From NCBI GenBank assembly GCA_947455695.1, contig CANGRN010000086.1, positions 1 to 6,474 on the forward strand: a DNA stretch of 6,474 bases. Reading direction: 5' to 3'. Of the stretch, positions 1 to 5,565 are shown in pieces. Origin of the DNA: Alphaproteobacteria bacterium. GTDB taxonomy: Bacteria; Pseudomonadota; Alphaproteobacteria; Micropepsales; Micropepsaceae. The position numbers were made by a program, and so were the translations under genes. The notes beneath the pieces are model-generated. The model was not told where the DNA came from, did not search any database, and saw nothing but the letters and a program-made list of their open reading frames with translations. Position 1 is the stretch's first letter. The number at the start of each line of letters is the position of its first letter.

Positions 1-371
1 ATGGGATCGTCATATTGCGGCGACAGCAGCGCGCCCAGGTCGGTGCGCTCTTCCGGCGAATAGCTGAAGGGATAGTTGATCGCGCTCGCGGCGATGGGAA
101 ACACCGGCCAGGCGGCGCTGCTGTGTTCCAGGCTGGCGCTGCTGTCGATCACCAGCCGGTCGGTTGGCTTGTCGAAGGTGACGGTGGCGATGGCGTTGCC
201 GAACACATCCTGCGCCCAGCTGATGGTGCTGGGCGGGGTGGTGGTGATCTGGTGGGTCAGCAGCTTGAGGTCGCGGCTTTCGCGCGGGCGCAGCATCAGC
301 CGGTGCGGGCCGAGTGTGACGGGCTGGCTGTACTGGTATTCGGTGCGATGGGTAATCGAGAAACGCGTCAA
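1..371 (-). CDS. Transglutaminase-family protein, N-terminal part (runs off the left edge)
   Basis: The 123 residues visible match the bacterial transglutaminase-like N-terminal domain (PF08379 type). They have the usual opening, a short strand reading [13 protein letters not shown] at about residues 6-18, then [16 protein letters not shown] at 20-35 and [15 protein letters not shown] at 52-66. In this family the domain precedes a papain-like transglutaminase core with a Cys-His-Asp triad, which would lie beyond the left edge. Members are predicted peptidases or amide-forming enzymes, and their substrates are mostly unknown. No ATG or GTG lies between the upstream in-frame TGA (377-375) and the start of the homology, so I chose TTG at 371. 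It begins three bases after the stop of the preceding 79-codon gene, in the same frame. There is no good Shine-Dalgarno sequence, so translation by reinitiation after that gene is likely (inference). The domain call is solid; the start and the enzymatic activity are not proven here. Confidence 0.85.
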   Translation of the reverse strand, partial: MTRFSITHRTEYQYSQPVTLGPHRLMLRPRESRDLKLLTHQITTTPPSTISWAQDVFGNAIATVTFDKPTDRLVIDSSASLEHSSAAWPVFPIAASAINYPFSYSPEERTDLGALLSPQYDDP

Positions 372-374
372 GGA

Positions 375-614
375 TCAGACGGCGCGCTTGACGCGCTTCT
401 TGGGCGTCGCGGGCGGGGCATTCTCGGCTTCGATGCGGGCGGTTTCGGCGTCCGCAGCTTCCTTCTCCAGGCGCTGGGCCTTGAGGCGGATCGTCTTGGC
501 GTCGTTATGGGCGCGTTCGGCGTCCATTTCCTGCTTCACCAGCGTCTTGCGGTCTTCCCAGGTCTGGAAGATGCCTTGCGCGGTGCGGCGGGCGGTTTCG
601 GTCTTGTTGGCCAT
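375..614 (-). CDS. Small charged helical protein, unknown function (79 aa)
   Basis: I do not recognise a named family. The protein is 79 residues long, with no signal peptide, no membrane segment and no cysteine. Residues about 18-65 are rich in Glu, Lys, Arg, Ala and Asp and should form one long amphipathic helix or coiled coil (ERAHNDAKTIRLKAQRLEKE at 33-52). The tail is Pro/Ala then basic (PKKRVKRAV at 71-79), which could suit nucleic-acid or partner binding, but this is only inference. The ATG at 614 follows a weak purine stretch (GAAAGCAG). The gene starts just after the cspA terminator and ends three bases before the TTG of the transglutaminase gene, so it is the proximal partner of that gene. 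There is almost no space for its own promoter other than inside the end of cspA. The coding call rests on an intact frame, tight packing and plausible composition. Confidence 0.75.
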   Translation of the reverse strand: MANKTETARRTAQGIFQTWEDRKTLVKQEMDAERAHNDAKTIRLKAQRLEKEAADAETARIEAENAPPATPKKRVKRAV

Positions 615-625
615 GATCTGCTTTC

Positions 626-660
626 AAAAATGGGGCGGCGCGCAGAATGCGCACCGCCCC
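626..660 (-). terminator. Rho-independent terminator after cspA
   Basis: Inverted repeat with 13-base arms (632-644 and 648-660), GC-rich outer part GGGGCGG/CCGCCCC, one internal C-A mismatch and a three-base loop. On the minus strand it is followed at once by ATTTTT. It begins eight bases after the cspA stop codon, so cspA is probably transcribed largely as a monocistronic mRNA. On the plus strand the hairpin is not followed by a T run. The T tract runs directly into the weak ribosome binding region of the next gene. Confidence 0.88.
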
Positions 661-668
661 GCTTTGTC

Positions 669-872
669 TTAGGCTTCCGACAGGTTGGCGGCCTTGGCGC
701 CGCGCGCGTCCGGCACCACGTCGAAGTTGACCTTCTGGCCTTCGTTCAGCGTACGCATGCCGGCAGCTTCAACGGCCGAGGCGTGCACAAACACGTCCTT
801 GCCGCCGCCTTCCGGCGAGATGAAACCAAAACCCTTGGTGGAATTGAAAAACTTCACGGTTCCGATGGTCAT
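669..872 (-). CDS. cspA: Cold-shock protein, CspA family (67 aa)
   Basis: A single cold-shock domain fills the whole protein. It is a five-stranded OB-fold that binds single-stranded RNA or DNA and acts as an RNA chaperone in the cytoplasm. Both RNA-binding motifs are intact: RNP1 as KGFGFI at residues 13-18 and RNP2 as DVFVHAS at 26-32. The usual opening TGTVKFFN appears as [10 protein letters not shown]. The length is typical of bacterial Csp proteins. I start it at the ATG at 872 because AAAGGA lies about nine bases upstream. An in-frame ATG at 893 is upstream of that Shine-Dalgarno and would add seven non-conserved residues. Whether this copy is cold-induced cannot be read from the protein, since many Csp paralogues are constitutive or growth-phase controlled. 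A long structured leader precedes it and a strong terminator follows. Confidence 0.97.
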   Translation of the reverse strand: MTIGTVKFFNSTKGFGFISPEGGGKDVFVHASAVEAAGMRTLNEGQKVNFDVVPDARGAKAANLSEA

Positions 873-1045
873 AATGATTGTTCCTTTGGTCATCGGGTTC
901 CGTCCAGGCGAAATGCCGGGACGGCCGTGGTAACAAGTAGTCTGATCGAGGGAAGTTTTTCGGTGCGTCCGGCGCGCCTCGGTGAAGAGGGCAGGTCAGA
1001 AAGACTGAAAGCGCTTCGTCTGACTTAGGACGCAAGAACCACGTG
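873..1045 (-). promoter_or_regulatory. Long structured 5' leader of cspA
   Basis: This is most of the 264-base gap between cspA and uvrB. If the candidate promoter at 1052-1080 is right, the transcript starts near 1045 and has a leader of about 170 nt. Visible pairings in the minus-strand RNA: TGCGTCC (1034-1028) with GGACGCA (970-964); inside it GTCAGA (1024-1019) with TCTGAC (1000-995) and a small CCTC/GAGG hairpin (990-977); and nearer the start codon CCGTCC (924-919) with GGACGG (905-900). The Shine-Dalgarno AAGGA (886-882) is outside these helices. Long structured leaders are known from enterobacterial cspA, where they change fold with temperature. The same role here is inference. Confidence 0.5.
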
Positions 1046-1051
1046 ACCCCT

Positions 1052-1080
1052 GATATAGGTGCAAAAGCCCTAAATAACAA
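1052..1080 (-). promoter_or_regulatory. Candidate sigma-70-type promoter for cspA
   Basis: On the minus strand TTGTTA (1080-1075) is followed after 17 bases by TATATC (1057-1052). Each hexamer matches the consensus at four of six positions and the spacing is ideal. It is the best match I found between uvrB and cspA and it points at cspA. The -10 context CCTATAT also occurs upstream of uvrB. Not proven; a different start site would change the leader length. Confidence 0.45.
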
Positions 1081-1109
1081 TGCTTTCCGGCGCAGCGCGG
1101 CCGCGGTTA

Positions 1110-1127
1110 CCAATATTAGTCTATTGG
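1110..1127 (-). repeat. Small inverted repeat just past the uvrB stop
   Basis: CCAATA and TATTGG form perfect six-base arms around a six-base loop, nine bases downstream of the uvrB stop codon. No T run follows on the minus strand, so it does not look like an intrinsic terminator. It could be a 3'-end stabilising hairpin or chance. No other terminator for uvrB is evident before the cspA promoter. Confidence 0.3.
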
Positions 1128-1136
1128 AACAGCGGC

Positions 1137-3524
1137 TTACCGCGCGCGGGAGCCAAACGTCTTCGGCACATTTGGACGGCCCGCACGCTGCAAACGCTTG
1201 CGCCCGCCCTTGCCCGGGATCGGTTTGGACGGGCTGTCGTCGGTCGAATAGGTGATCTCGGCGTCCAGGTTCGCCTTGGCCACGTCGCTCTGGCGGGCAA
1301 AGGGATCGTCGGCAATCGCCAGCGCGGTGGATTGCAGCCGTTTCAGTTCGTCGCGCAGCCGGGCGGCTTCCTCGAACTCCAGGTCGGCGGCGGCGATGCG
1401 CATCTTCTTTTCGATGTCGGCGATGATCGCCTTGATGTTGTGGCCCACGAACTCGCGCCCCGGCTCCGCCAGTGCCCCGCCATCCACCGTGACATGGTCG
1501 CGCTCATACATCGAACCCATAATGTCGCTGATGCGGGACTTCACGCTGGCCGGGGTGATGCCGTTTTCCTTGTTGTAGGCTTCCTGCTTGGCGCGGCGGC
1601 GGCCCGTCTCGGCCATGGCGCGCTCCATCGAGCCGGTGATGCGGTCGGCATACAGGATCACCTTGCCGTCCACGTTGCGCGCGGCGCGGCCGATGGTCTG
1701 CACCAGCGAAGTCTCGCTGCGCAGGAAACCTTCCTTGTCGGCGTCCAGGATGGCGACCAGCCCGCATTCGGGGATGTCGAGCCCCTCGCGCAGCAGGTTG
1801 ATGCCGATCAGCACGTCGAACGCGCCCAGGCGCAGATCGCGGATGATCTCGATGCGCTCCAGGGTTTCGACATCGCTGTGCATGTAGCGCACCCGGATGC
1901 CCTGTTCGTGCATGTATTCGGTCAGGTCCTCGGCCATCTTCTTGGTCAGGGTGGTAACCAGCACGCGATAGCCGCGCTTGGCGATGGCATGGCATTCGGC
2001 GATCAGGTCGTCGACCTGGCTTTCCACCGGGCGGATTTCCACCGGCGGATCGATCAGGCCGGTGGGGCGGATGACCTGTTCTGTGAAGACGCCGCCGGTG
2101 CGCTCCATCTCCCAGTTGCCCGGCGTGGCGCTGACATAGATGGACTGGGGCCGCATCGCGTCCCATTCCTCGAACTTCAGCGGGCGGTTGTCGATGCAGG
2201 ACGGCAGGCGGAAGCCATATTCGGCAAGCGTGAACTTGCGGCGATAGTCGCCTTTGTACATCGCCCCGATCTGCGGCACGCTGACATGGCTTTCGTCGGC
2301 GAACACCAGCGCATTGTCGGGCAGGTATTCGAACAGGGTGGGCGGCGGCTCGCCGGCCTTGCGGCCCGTCAGCCAGCGCGAATAATTCTCGATGCCCGCG
2401 CAACTGCCTGTGGCCTCGATCATTTCCAGGTCGAAGGTGCAGCGCTGTTCCAGCCGCTGGGCTTCCAGCAATTTTCCCTTGGCGCGGAAGTCGGCCAGGG
2501 TGGTGACCAGTTCCGCCTTGATGCCCTTCATCGCCTGCTGCAGCGTGGGACGCGGCGTCACGTAATGGCTGTTGGCGTAGATCTTGATCGCGTCCAGTAC
2601 CCCGGCCTTGTGGCCGGTCAGAGGGTCGAACTCGGTGATGTTGTCCACCGTGTCGCCGAACAGCTCGACGCGCCAGGCGCGGTCTTCCTGGTGCGCCGGG
2701 AAGATGTCGATCGTGTCGCCGCGCACCCGGAAGGCGCCGCGGGTGAAATTGTCGTCGTTGCGCCGGTATTGCAGCGCCACCAGGTTCTGGATCGCCGCCT
2801 GCCGGTCGATCCGGTCGCCGCGCGCGATGCCCACGGCGGTGCCCGAGTAAGTCTCGACCGAGCCGATACCGTAAATGCAAGACACCGACGCCACGATGAT
2901 GACGTCGTCACGTTCCAGGATCGCCCGCGTCGCGGAATGGCGCATGCGGTCGATCTCCTCGTTCAGCGAGGAATCCTTTTCGATATAGGTGTCGGTGCGC
3001 GGGATATAGGCTTCGGGCTGGTAGTAGTCGTAATAGCTGACGAAATACTCCACCGCGTTTTCAGGGAAGAAGGTCTTGAACTCGCTGTAGAGCTGCGCCG
3101 CCAGGGTCTTGTTGGGTGCCAGGATCAGGGCAGGGCGCTGGGTGGCCTCGATGATCTTGGCCATGGTGAAGGTCTTGCCCGAACCGGTGACGCCCAGCAG
3201 CACCTGGTCGCGCTCGTTGGCGTTGACCCCCGCCACCAGCTCCGGGATGGCGGTACGCTGGTCGCCGGCCGGCTGATACTCGCTGACCAGCTTGAACTTC
3301 TTGCCGCCCTCTGACTTTGGCGGCCGGGCCGGGCGGTGGGGCACGAACTCGCTGATCGGGACGGTGACATAGGCCGGGTCGATGGCCTCTTCCGCCGGCG
3401 CGACTGTCCCTGCGGCCAGGGGCATCTTGTCCAACGCCGCCTGGAATTTGGCGGCATTGTCCGACATGCCCTTCGGGGCACGCGTCTTCTTGGAGCGGGG
3501 GACCATGCCGTTATTGTGGGCCAT
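1137..3524 (-). CDS. uvrB: UvrABC system protein B (excision nuclease subunit UvrB)
   Basis: UvrB takes damaged DNA from UvrA, verifies the lesion by threading one strand behind a beta-hairpin, and recruits UvrC for the two incisions of nucleotide excision repair in the cytoplasm. All hallmarks are present in the 795 residues: Walker A GVTGSGKT at 111-118, the tyrosine-rich beta-hairpin region [20 protein letters not shown] from about 164, the DEXX box DESH at 410-413, helicase motif [10 protein letters not shown] at 610-617, and a C-terminal UVR domain at about 697-732 that binds UvrC. The protein is longer than the 673 residues of E. coli UvrB. It carries an N-terminal extension of about 75 residues and a basic tail of about 60 residues rich in Gly, Lys and Arg. 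Extensions of this kind are common in alphaproteobacteria. ATG at 3524 lacks a Shine-Dalgarno; in-frame ATGs at 3506 and 3467 would only trim the extension. No LexA half-sites of the alphaproteobacterial GTTC-N7-GTTC type are visible upstream. Confidence 0.97.
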   Translation of the reverse strand: MAHNNGMVPRSKKTRAPKGMSDNAAKFQAALDKMPLAAGTVAPAEEAIDPAYVTVPISEFVPHRPARPPKSEGGKKFKLVSEYQPAGDQRTAIPELVAGVNANERDQVLLGVTGSGKTFTMAKIIEATQRPALILAPNKTLAAQLYSEFKTFFPENAVEYFVSYYDYYQPEAYIPRTDTYIEKDSSLNEEIDRMRHSATRAILERDDVIIVASVSCIYGIGSVETYSGTAVGIARGDRIDRQAAIQNLVALQYRRNDDNFTRGAFRVRGDTIDIFPAHQEDRAWRVELFGDTVDNITEFDPLTGHKAGVLDAIKIYANSHYVTPRPTLQQAMKGIKAELVTTLADFRAKGKLLEAQRLEQRCTFDLEMIEATGSCAGIENYSRWLTGRKAGEPPPTLFEYLPDNALVFADESHVSVPQIGAMYKGDYRRKFTLAEYGFRLPSCIDNRPLKFEEWDAMRPQSIYVSATPGNWEMERTGGVFTEQVIRPTGLIDPPVEIRPVESQVDDLIAECHAIAKRGYRVLVTTLTKKMAEDLTEYMHEQGIRVRYMHSDVETLERIEIIRDLRLGAFDVLIGINLLREGLDIPECGLVAILDADKEGFLRSETSLVQTIGRAARNVDGKVILYADRITGSMERAMAETGRRRAKQEAYNKENGITPASVKSRISDIMGSMYERDHVTVDGGALAEPGREFVGHNIKAIIADIEKKMRIAAADLEFEEAARLRDELKRLQSTALAIADDPFARQSDVAKANLDAEITYSTDDSPSKPIPGKGGRKRLQRAGRPNVPKTFGSRAR

Positions 3525-3530
3525 GGCGGT

Positions 3531-3559
3531 AATATAGGAGCGCCGGGAAGTTTTTGCAG
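3531..3559 (-). promoter_or_regulatory. Candidate uvrB promoter (possibly leaderless mRNA)
   Basis: On the minus strand a good -10 box TATATT (3536-3531) follows a weak -35 CTGCAA (3559-3554) after 17 bases. The first transcribed base would fall within a few bases of the uvrB ATG (3524). That fits the absence of a ribosome binding site and suggests a leaderless message. The opposite, plus-strand promoter for yqhA must lie in the same 98-base gap, but I see no convincing match for it. Confidence 0.4.
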
Positions 3560-3622
3560 GGGTTTTGCCTCGTTTTCGGCCTGATTTCTGGCTATGGAAC
3601 TCACATTCAAGGGGGACGGAGC

Positions 3623-4171
3623 ATGCATCAACGCAACATGATCGAGACCGTGCTGGAACAGACCCTGTTCAAGTCGCGCTGGCTTCTGGCGCCCTTTTAC
3701 CTGGGCATGGTGGCGTCGCTGGTGATGCTGCTGGCCGCCTTTGTGGCCGAACTGATCCATGCCTTTCCCGAGGCGATGAACCTGTCGGCGGTGGATCCCG
3801 AAAAGGTGATCCTGGCGGTGCTGGGGATGATCGACCTGTCGCTGGCCGGCAATCTGGTGGTGATCGTGATCTTCTCCGGCTACGAGAATTTCGTTTCCAA
3901 GATCAACACCGAGAATGCCGAGGATCGTCCCGGCTGGATGGGCACGCTGGATTTCTCGGGCCTGAAGATGAAGCTGATCGGCTCCATCGTGGCGATTTCC
4001 GCCATCTCGCTGCTGCGCGCCTTCATGACCCTGACCGAGGATGGCGCGCCTCTGGACGAGCCCAAGCTGCGCTGGATGCTGATGCTGCACCTGACCTTCG
4101 TGGTGTCAGGCCTGCTGTTCGCCGCCATGGATTGGATCGGCAACAGGGCGGAAAATCCCAACCACCACTGA
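3623..4171 (+). CDS. yqhA: UPF0114 / YqhA-family inner membrane protein
   Basis: The 182-residue protein closely resembles E. coli YqhA (TIGR00645/UPF0114), an inner-membrane protein of unknown function. Shared landmarks include [11 protein letters not shown] at residues 18-28, [10 protein letters not shown] at 83-92, [17 protein letters not shown] at 119-135 and [10 protein letters not shown] at 154-163. Four membrane segments are visible at about 20-45, 62-85, 116-136 and 151-171. There is no signal peptide. The start is ATG at 3623, behind a purine-rich stretch AAGGGGGACGGAGC, and residues from there fit the family's N terminus. An earlier in-frame start would add 23 residues that do not look like family sequence. 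It is divergent from uvrB and ends eight bases ahead of a bidirectional terminator, so it is probably a single-gene transcript. The family assignment is strong; no function should be inferred. Confidence 0.93.
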   Translation: MHQRNMIETVLEQTLFKSRWLLAPFYLGMVASLVMLLAAFVAELIHAFPEAMNLSAVDPEKVILAVLGMIDLSLAGNLVVIVIFSGYENFVSKINTENAEDRPGWMGTLDFSGLKMKLIGSIVAISAISLLRAFMTLTEDGAPLDEPKLRWMLMLHLTFVVSGLLFAAMDWIGNRAENPNHH

Positions 4172-4175
4172 AAAC

Positions 4176-4207
4176 AAAAGGGCCGCCCCATCGGAGCGGC
4201 CCTTTTT
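4176..4207. terminator. Bidirectional terminator between convergent genes
   Basis: AAAAGGGCCGC (4176-4186) pairs with GCGGCCCTTTTT (4196-4207), a seven-base GC stem flanked by A and T runs that extend the pairing. Both strands therefore show a GC hairpin followed by a T tract. It begins just after the yqhA stop (plus strand) and lies 19 bases past the stop of the minus-strand gene at 4226, so it can end both transcripts. Confidence 0.93.
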
Positions 4208-4225
4208 CATTTCTGTAATCCGAAA

Positions 4226-4606
4226 CTACTTCGCGGCAGCAACCGCGTCGGCCGTATCCTTGGCGGCCTTCTGCACGGTGGCCAGGTCGGTCGAGCCCAC
4301 GCCGGTCTTGGCGGAAGCGGCGATCTTGGTCAGCTTGGCTTTCTGGGCCGCGTCGGTGGTATCGGCGATGGCGCCGTTGCCGGCCTTGCCGCAGGGGTTG
4401 CCGGCGGCGGCGTCAAAGCCGGCGCCGCTGGGGCCGACCAGGCAGTTCACGGCGTGCTGCAGGTGCTTCTGCGCCATGGCGATGTCGGCCTGGGTGGCGG
4501 CCATGCCGGCATGGGTCTGGGCGGTGGCCAGTTCGCCGGCCAGGTCGGCAAGGGCGGGGGTGGCAAACAGTGCGGCGGCGCCGGCCAGCATGATCAGTTT
4601 CTTCAT
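4226..4606 (-). CDS. Secreted small Cys/His protein, unknown function (126 aa)
   Basis: A clear Sec signal peptide occupies residues 1-20: MKK, a hydrophobic core, then PALA before the predicted cut ahead of Asp21. The mature protein of about 106 residues should be periplasmic. It is Ala-rich and probably helical, with histidines at 32, 48 and 51 and exactly two cysteines, Cys55 and Cys72, in the stretch HLQHAVNCLVGPSGAGFD followed by GNPCGKAGNG. Two cysteines in an exported protein suggest a disulfide; the nearby histidines could bind metal, but there is no CXXCH haem motif. I recall similar uncharacterised proteobacterial proteins with a HLHH..NCLVGP..GFD...NPC pattern, but cannot name the family. 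ATG at 4606 follows AAAAGGAAA at suitable spacing. It lies downstream of the SYLF-domain gene, separated by a terminator-like hairpin, and ends at the bidirectional terminator. Confidence 0.85.
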   Translation of the reverse strand: MKKLIMLAGAAALFATPALADLAGELATAQTHAGMAATQADIAMAQKHLQHAVNCLVGPSGAGFDAAAGNPCGKAGNGAIADTTDAAQKAKLTKIAASAKTGVGSTDLATVQKAAKDTADAVAAAK

Positions 4607-4626
4607 GGGGTTTCCTTTTGGGTCTC

Positions 4627-4666
4627 AAAGAATTGGGGCGCAGGGGATGATCCCCTCGCGCCCCAA
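4627..4666 (-). terminator. Hairpin between the SYLF gene and the secreted 126-aa gene; probable terminator
   Basis: TTGGGGCGC (4633-4641) pairs perfectly with GCGCCCCAA (4658-4666). An inner stem AGGGGA/TCCCCT closes on a three-base loop, with one bulged base between the two stems. On the minus strand the hairpin is followed by TTCTTT, a T-rich but interrupted tract, so termination may be partial. It starts 22 bases after the SYLF stop codon and ends about 26 bases before the next start codon. It could allow graded expression of the second gene. Confidence 0.65.
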
Positions 4667-4688
4667 AGCTTACTCCGATTGGGAGGCT

Positions 4689-5315
4689 TTACCAGATGGA
4701 AGCAAGGTTCCGGCGCAGGGACTGGGCTTCCGGGCCGGTGGCCGGAACAGCGTTCATGTCCTTGTCCTGCTTGATGACGGTACCGTTGAAGGTCAGGCCG
4801 CCATAGGCGCCGGTGCCCGAGGCCCAGACCACCATGTCGCCGCCATGGGTGGTGGTGGCGCCTTCGGCGGCGCTGGACAGGGTGACGACGGTGATGCCCG
4901 CGCCCGCGCCCAGTTTCAGCTCGCCCTTTTCAATGCCGCGCAAGGCGCGCTTGGAATTGATGATGAACACCAGCTTGGCCTGTTCCAGGCCGATCTGGAG
5001 GCCGAAGCTGGCCGAACCCATGTCATAAAAGCGCGGGGTGCTCCAGCCGCGGCCGGTGCGATGCAACAGGACACCCTCGCCGCCTTCGGCGCCGAAGATG
5101 AAGCCGGCCTTGACCAGCTTGGGCACGATATAGATCGCCTCGGCGCCCTGCAGCATGGTGCGGGCGGTGCCGAAGGCCGGGTCATGGCGCAGGTCGTTCA
5201 CGACCTCGTTGGCGTTGCGCAGGAGTTCGCCCTTTTCGGTGGCCTGGGCGGGCAGGACGAAGGCAAGGGTTGTCAGGGCGGCGATGGACGCCAGCCGGGT
5301 CAATGACTTGAGCAT
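4689..5315 (-). CDS. Secreted SYLF / Ysc84-domain lipid-binding protein
   Basis: The 208-residue protein has a Sec signal peptide at about residues 1-25 (hydrophobic core then PAQA before Thr26), so it is expected in the periplasm. The rest is a SYLF (Ysc84, PF04366) domain. Hallmarks are AIYIVPKLVKAGFIFGAEGGEG at about 60-81 (given here in part), the WSTPRFYDMGSASFGLQIG stretch at 91-109, LVFIINS at 115-121, GAGAGITV at 136-143 and GAYGGLTFNGTVI at 169-181. In eukaryotes the domain binds phosphoinositides and actin. Bacterial exported members are mostly uncharacterised and are presumed to bind lipid at the envelope. The length is normal for bacterial members. ATG at 5315 follows AAAAGGAT with about ten bases of spacing. 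The gene lies 60 bases downstream of the 52-residue membrane protein and may share its transcript, since no good promoter is visible in that gap. Confidence 0.93.
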   Translation of the reverse strand: MLKSLTRLASIAALTTLAFVLPAQATEKGELLRNANEVVNDLRHDPAFGTARTMLQGAEAIYIVPKLVKAGFIFGAEGGEGVLLHRTGRGWSTPRFYDMGSASFGLQIGLEQAKLVFIINSKRALRGIEKGELKLGAGAGITVVTLSSAAEGATTTHGGDMVVWASGTGAYGGLTFNGTVIKQDKDMNAVPATGPEAQSLRRNLASIW

Positions 5316-5375
5316 TTCGAAATTATCCTTTTGGGGGTCTATGCGGCACTAACGCCGTCTGGGCCCATTGGTTCC

Positions 5376-5534
5376 CTAGCCCGGCCGCCGGAAGCTGCGG
5401 GCCAGGAGCAGTCCCGCGACAAAACCCAGCACGGCCGCGACCAGGGCGAACTTAATCACCATCCCGATCACCTTCAGGACGACAAACAGGATGAGGGCCA
5501 GCAGCAGGCCGGCGATGATCTCGAATGTGCGCAA
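5376..5534 (-). CDS. Membrane miniprotein, unknown function (52 aa, TTG start)
   Basis: The start TTG at 5534 is chosen because GGAGGA ends four bases upstream. The same frame stays open to an earlier TTG at 5585, which has no ribosome site and overlaps the preceding gene. The resulting protein is almost entirely hydrophobic: segments at about residues 5-20 and 26-45 with a Lys-containing turn (KVIGMVIK at 21-28) between them, and a basic end RSFRRPG. It would sit in the inner membrane as a short hairpin or one long bent helix. I do not recognise a family. It follows the unknown 302-residue gene by 31 bases and precedes the SYLF gene by 60, so it is probably part of that transcript. The Shine-Dalgarno lies in a hairpin. 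Composition and start-site context support it, but it is short. Confidence 0.72.
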   Translation of the reverse strand: MRTFEIIAGLLLALILFVVLKVIGMVIKFALVAAVLGFVAGLLLARSFRRPG

Positions 5535-5537
5535 GTT

Positions 5538-5555
5538 TTCCTCCGCAGGGAGGAA
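5538..5555 (-). promoter_or_regulatory. Hairpin sequestering the Shine-Dalgarno of the membrane miniprotein
   Basis: In the minus-strand RNA TTCCTCC (5555-5549) pairs perfectly with GGAGGAA (5544-5538) around a four-base loop CTGC. The right arm is the entire Shine-Dalgarno for the TTG at 5534. The left arm starts ten bases after the stop codon of the upstream gene, so a ribosome finishing that gene would cover it and free the site. There is no T run, so it is not a terminator. Translational coupling is inferred. Confidence 0.55.
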
Positions 5556-5565
5556 GAGACAAGCC

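Noticed and set aside
873..893. Upstream in-frame ATG for cspA at 893
   Set aside because: It lies upstream of the Shine-Dalgarno for the ATG at 872 and adds seven residues absent from the cold-shock fold.
859..901. Three GTTCC repeats near the cspA start as LexA or regulator sites
   Set aside because: Spacings of 21 and 17 bases do not match the GTTC-N7-GTTC operator, and they overlap the coding start and RBS; probably chance.
15..1028. A 337-codon plus-strand frame over the left end
   Set aside because: It overlaps cspA, its terminator and the transglutaminase domain on the other strand; the translation is Gly/Ala/Arg-rich without motifs.
1095..1106. GCGCGGCCGCGG palindrome downstream of uvrB as a terminator stem
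   Set aside because: No loop and no T run on either strand; a simple GC-rich palindrome.
1504..2880. A 458-codon open frame on the minus strand inside uvrB
   Set aside because: Out of frame within uvrB, with Arg/Pro/Gly-rich translation typical of frame-shifted GC-rich coding sequence.
1080..3314. A 744-codon open frame on the plus strand opposite uvrB
   Set aside because: It is the antisense shadow of uvrB in high-GC sequence. uvrB on the other strand has every expected motif, and the plus-strand translation shows no known domain.
3597..3611. GAAC-N7-CAAG upstream of yqhA as a possible LexA box for uvrB
   Set aside because: The second half-site does not match GAAC, and the position is well upstream of the candidate uvrB promoter.
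4260..5306. A 348-codon plus-strand frame across the two secreted-protein genes
   Set aside because: It is antisense to two minus-strand genes that each have a signal peptide and an RBS, and it runs through a terminator-like hairpin.
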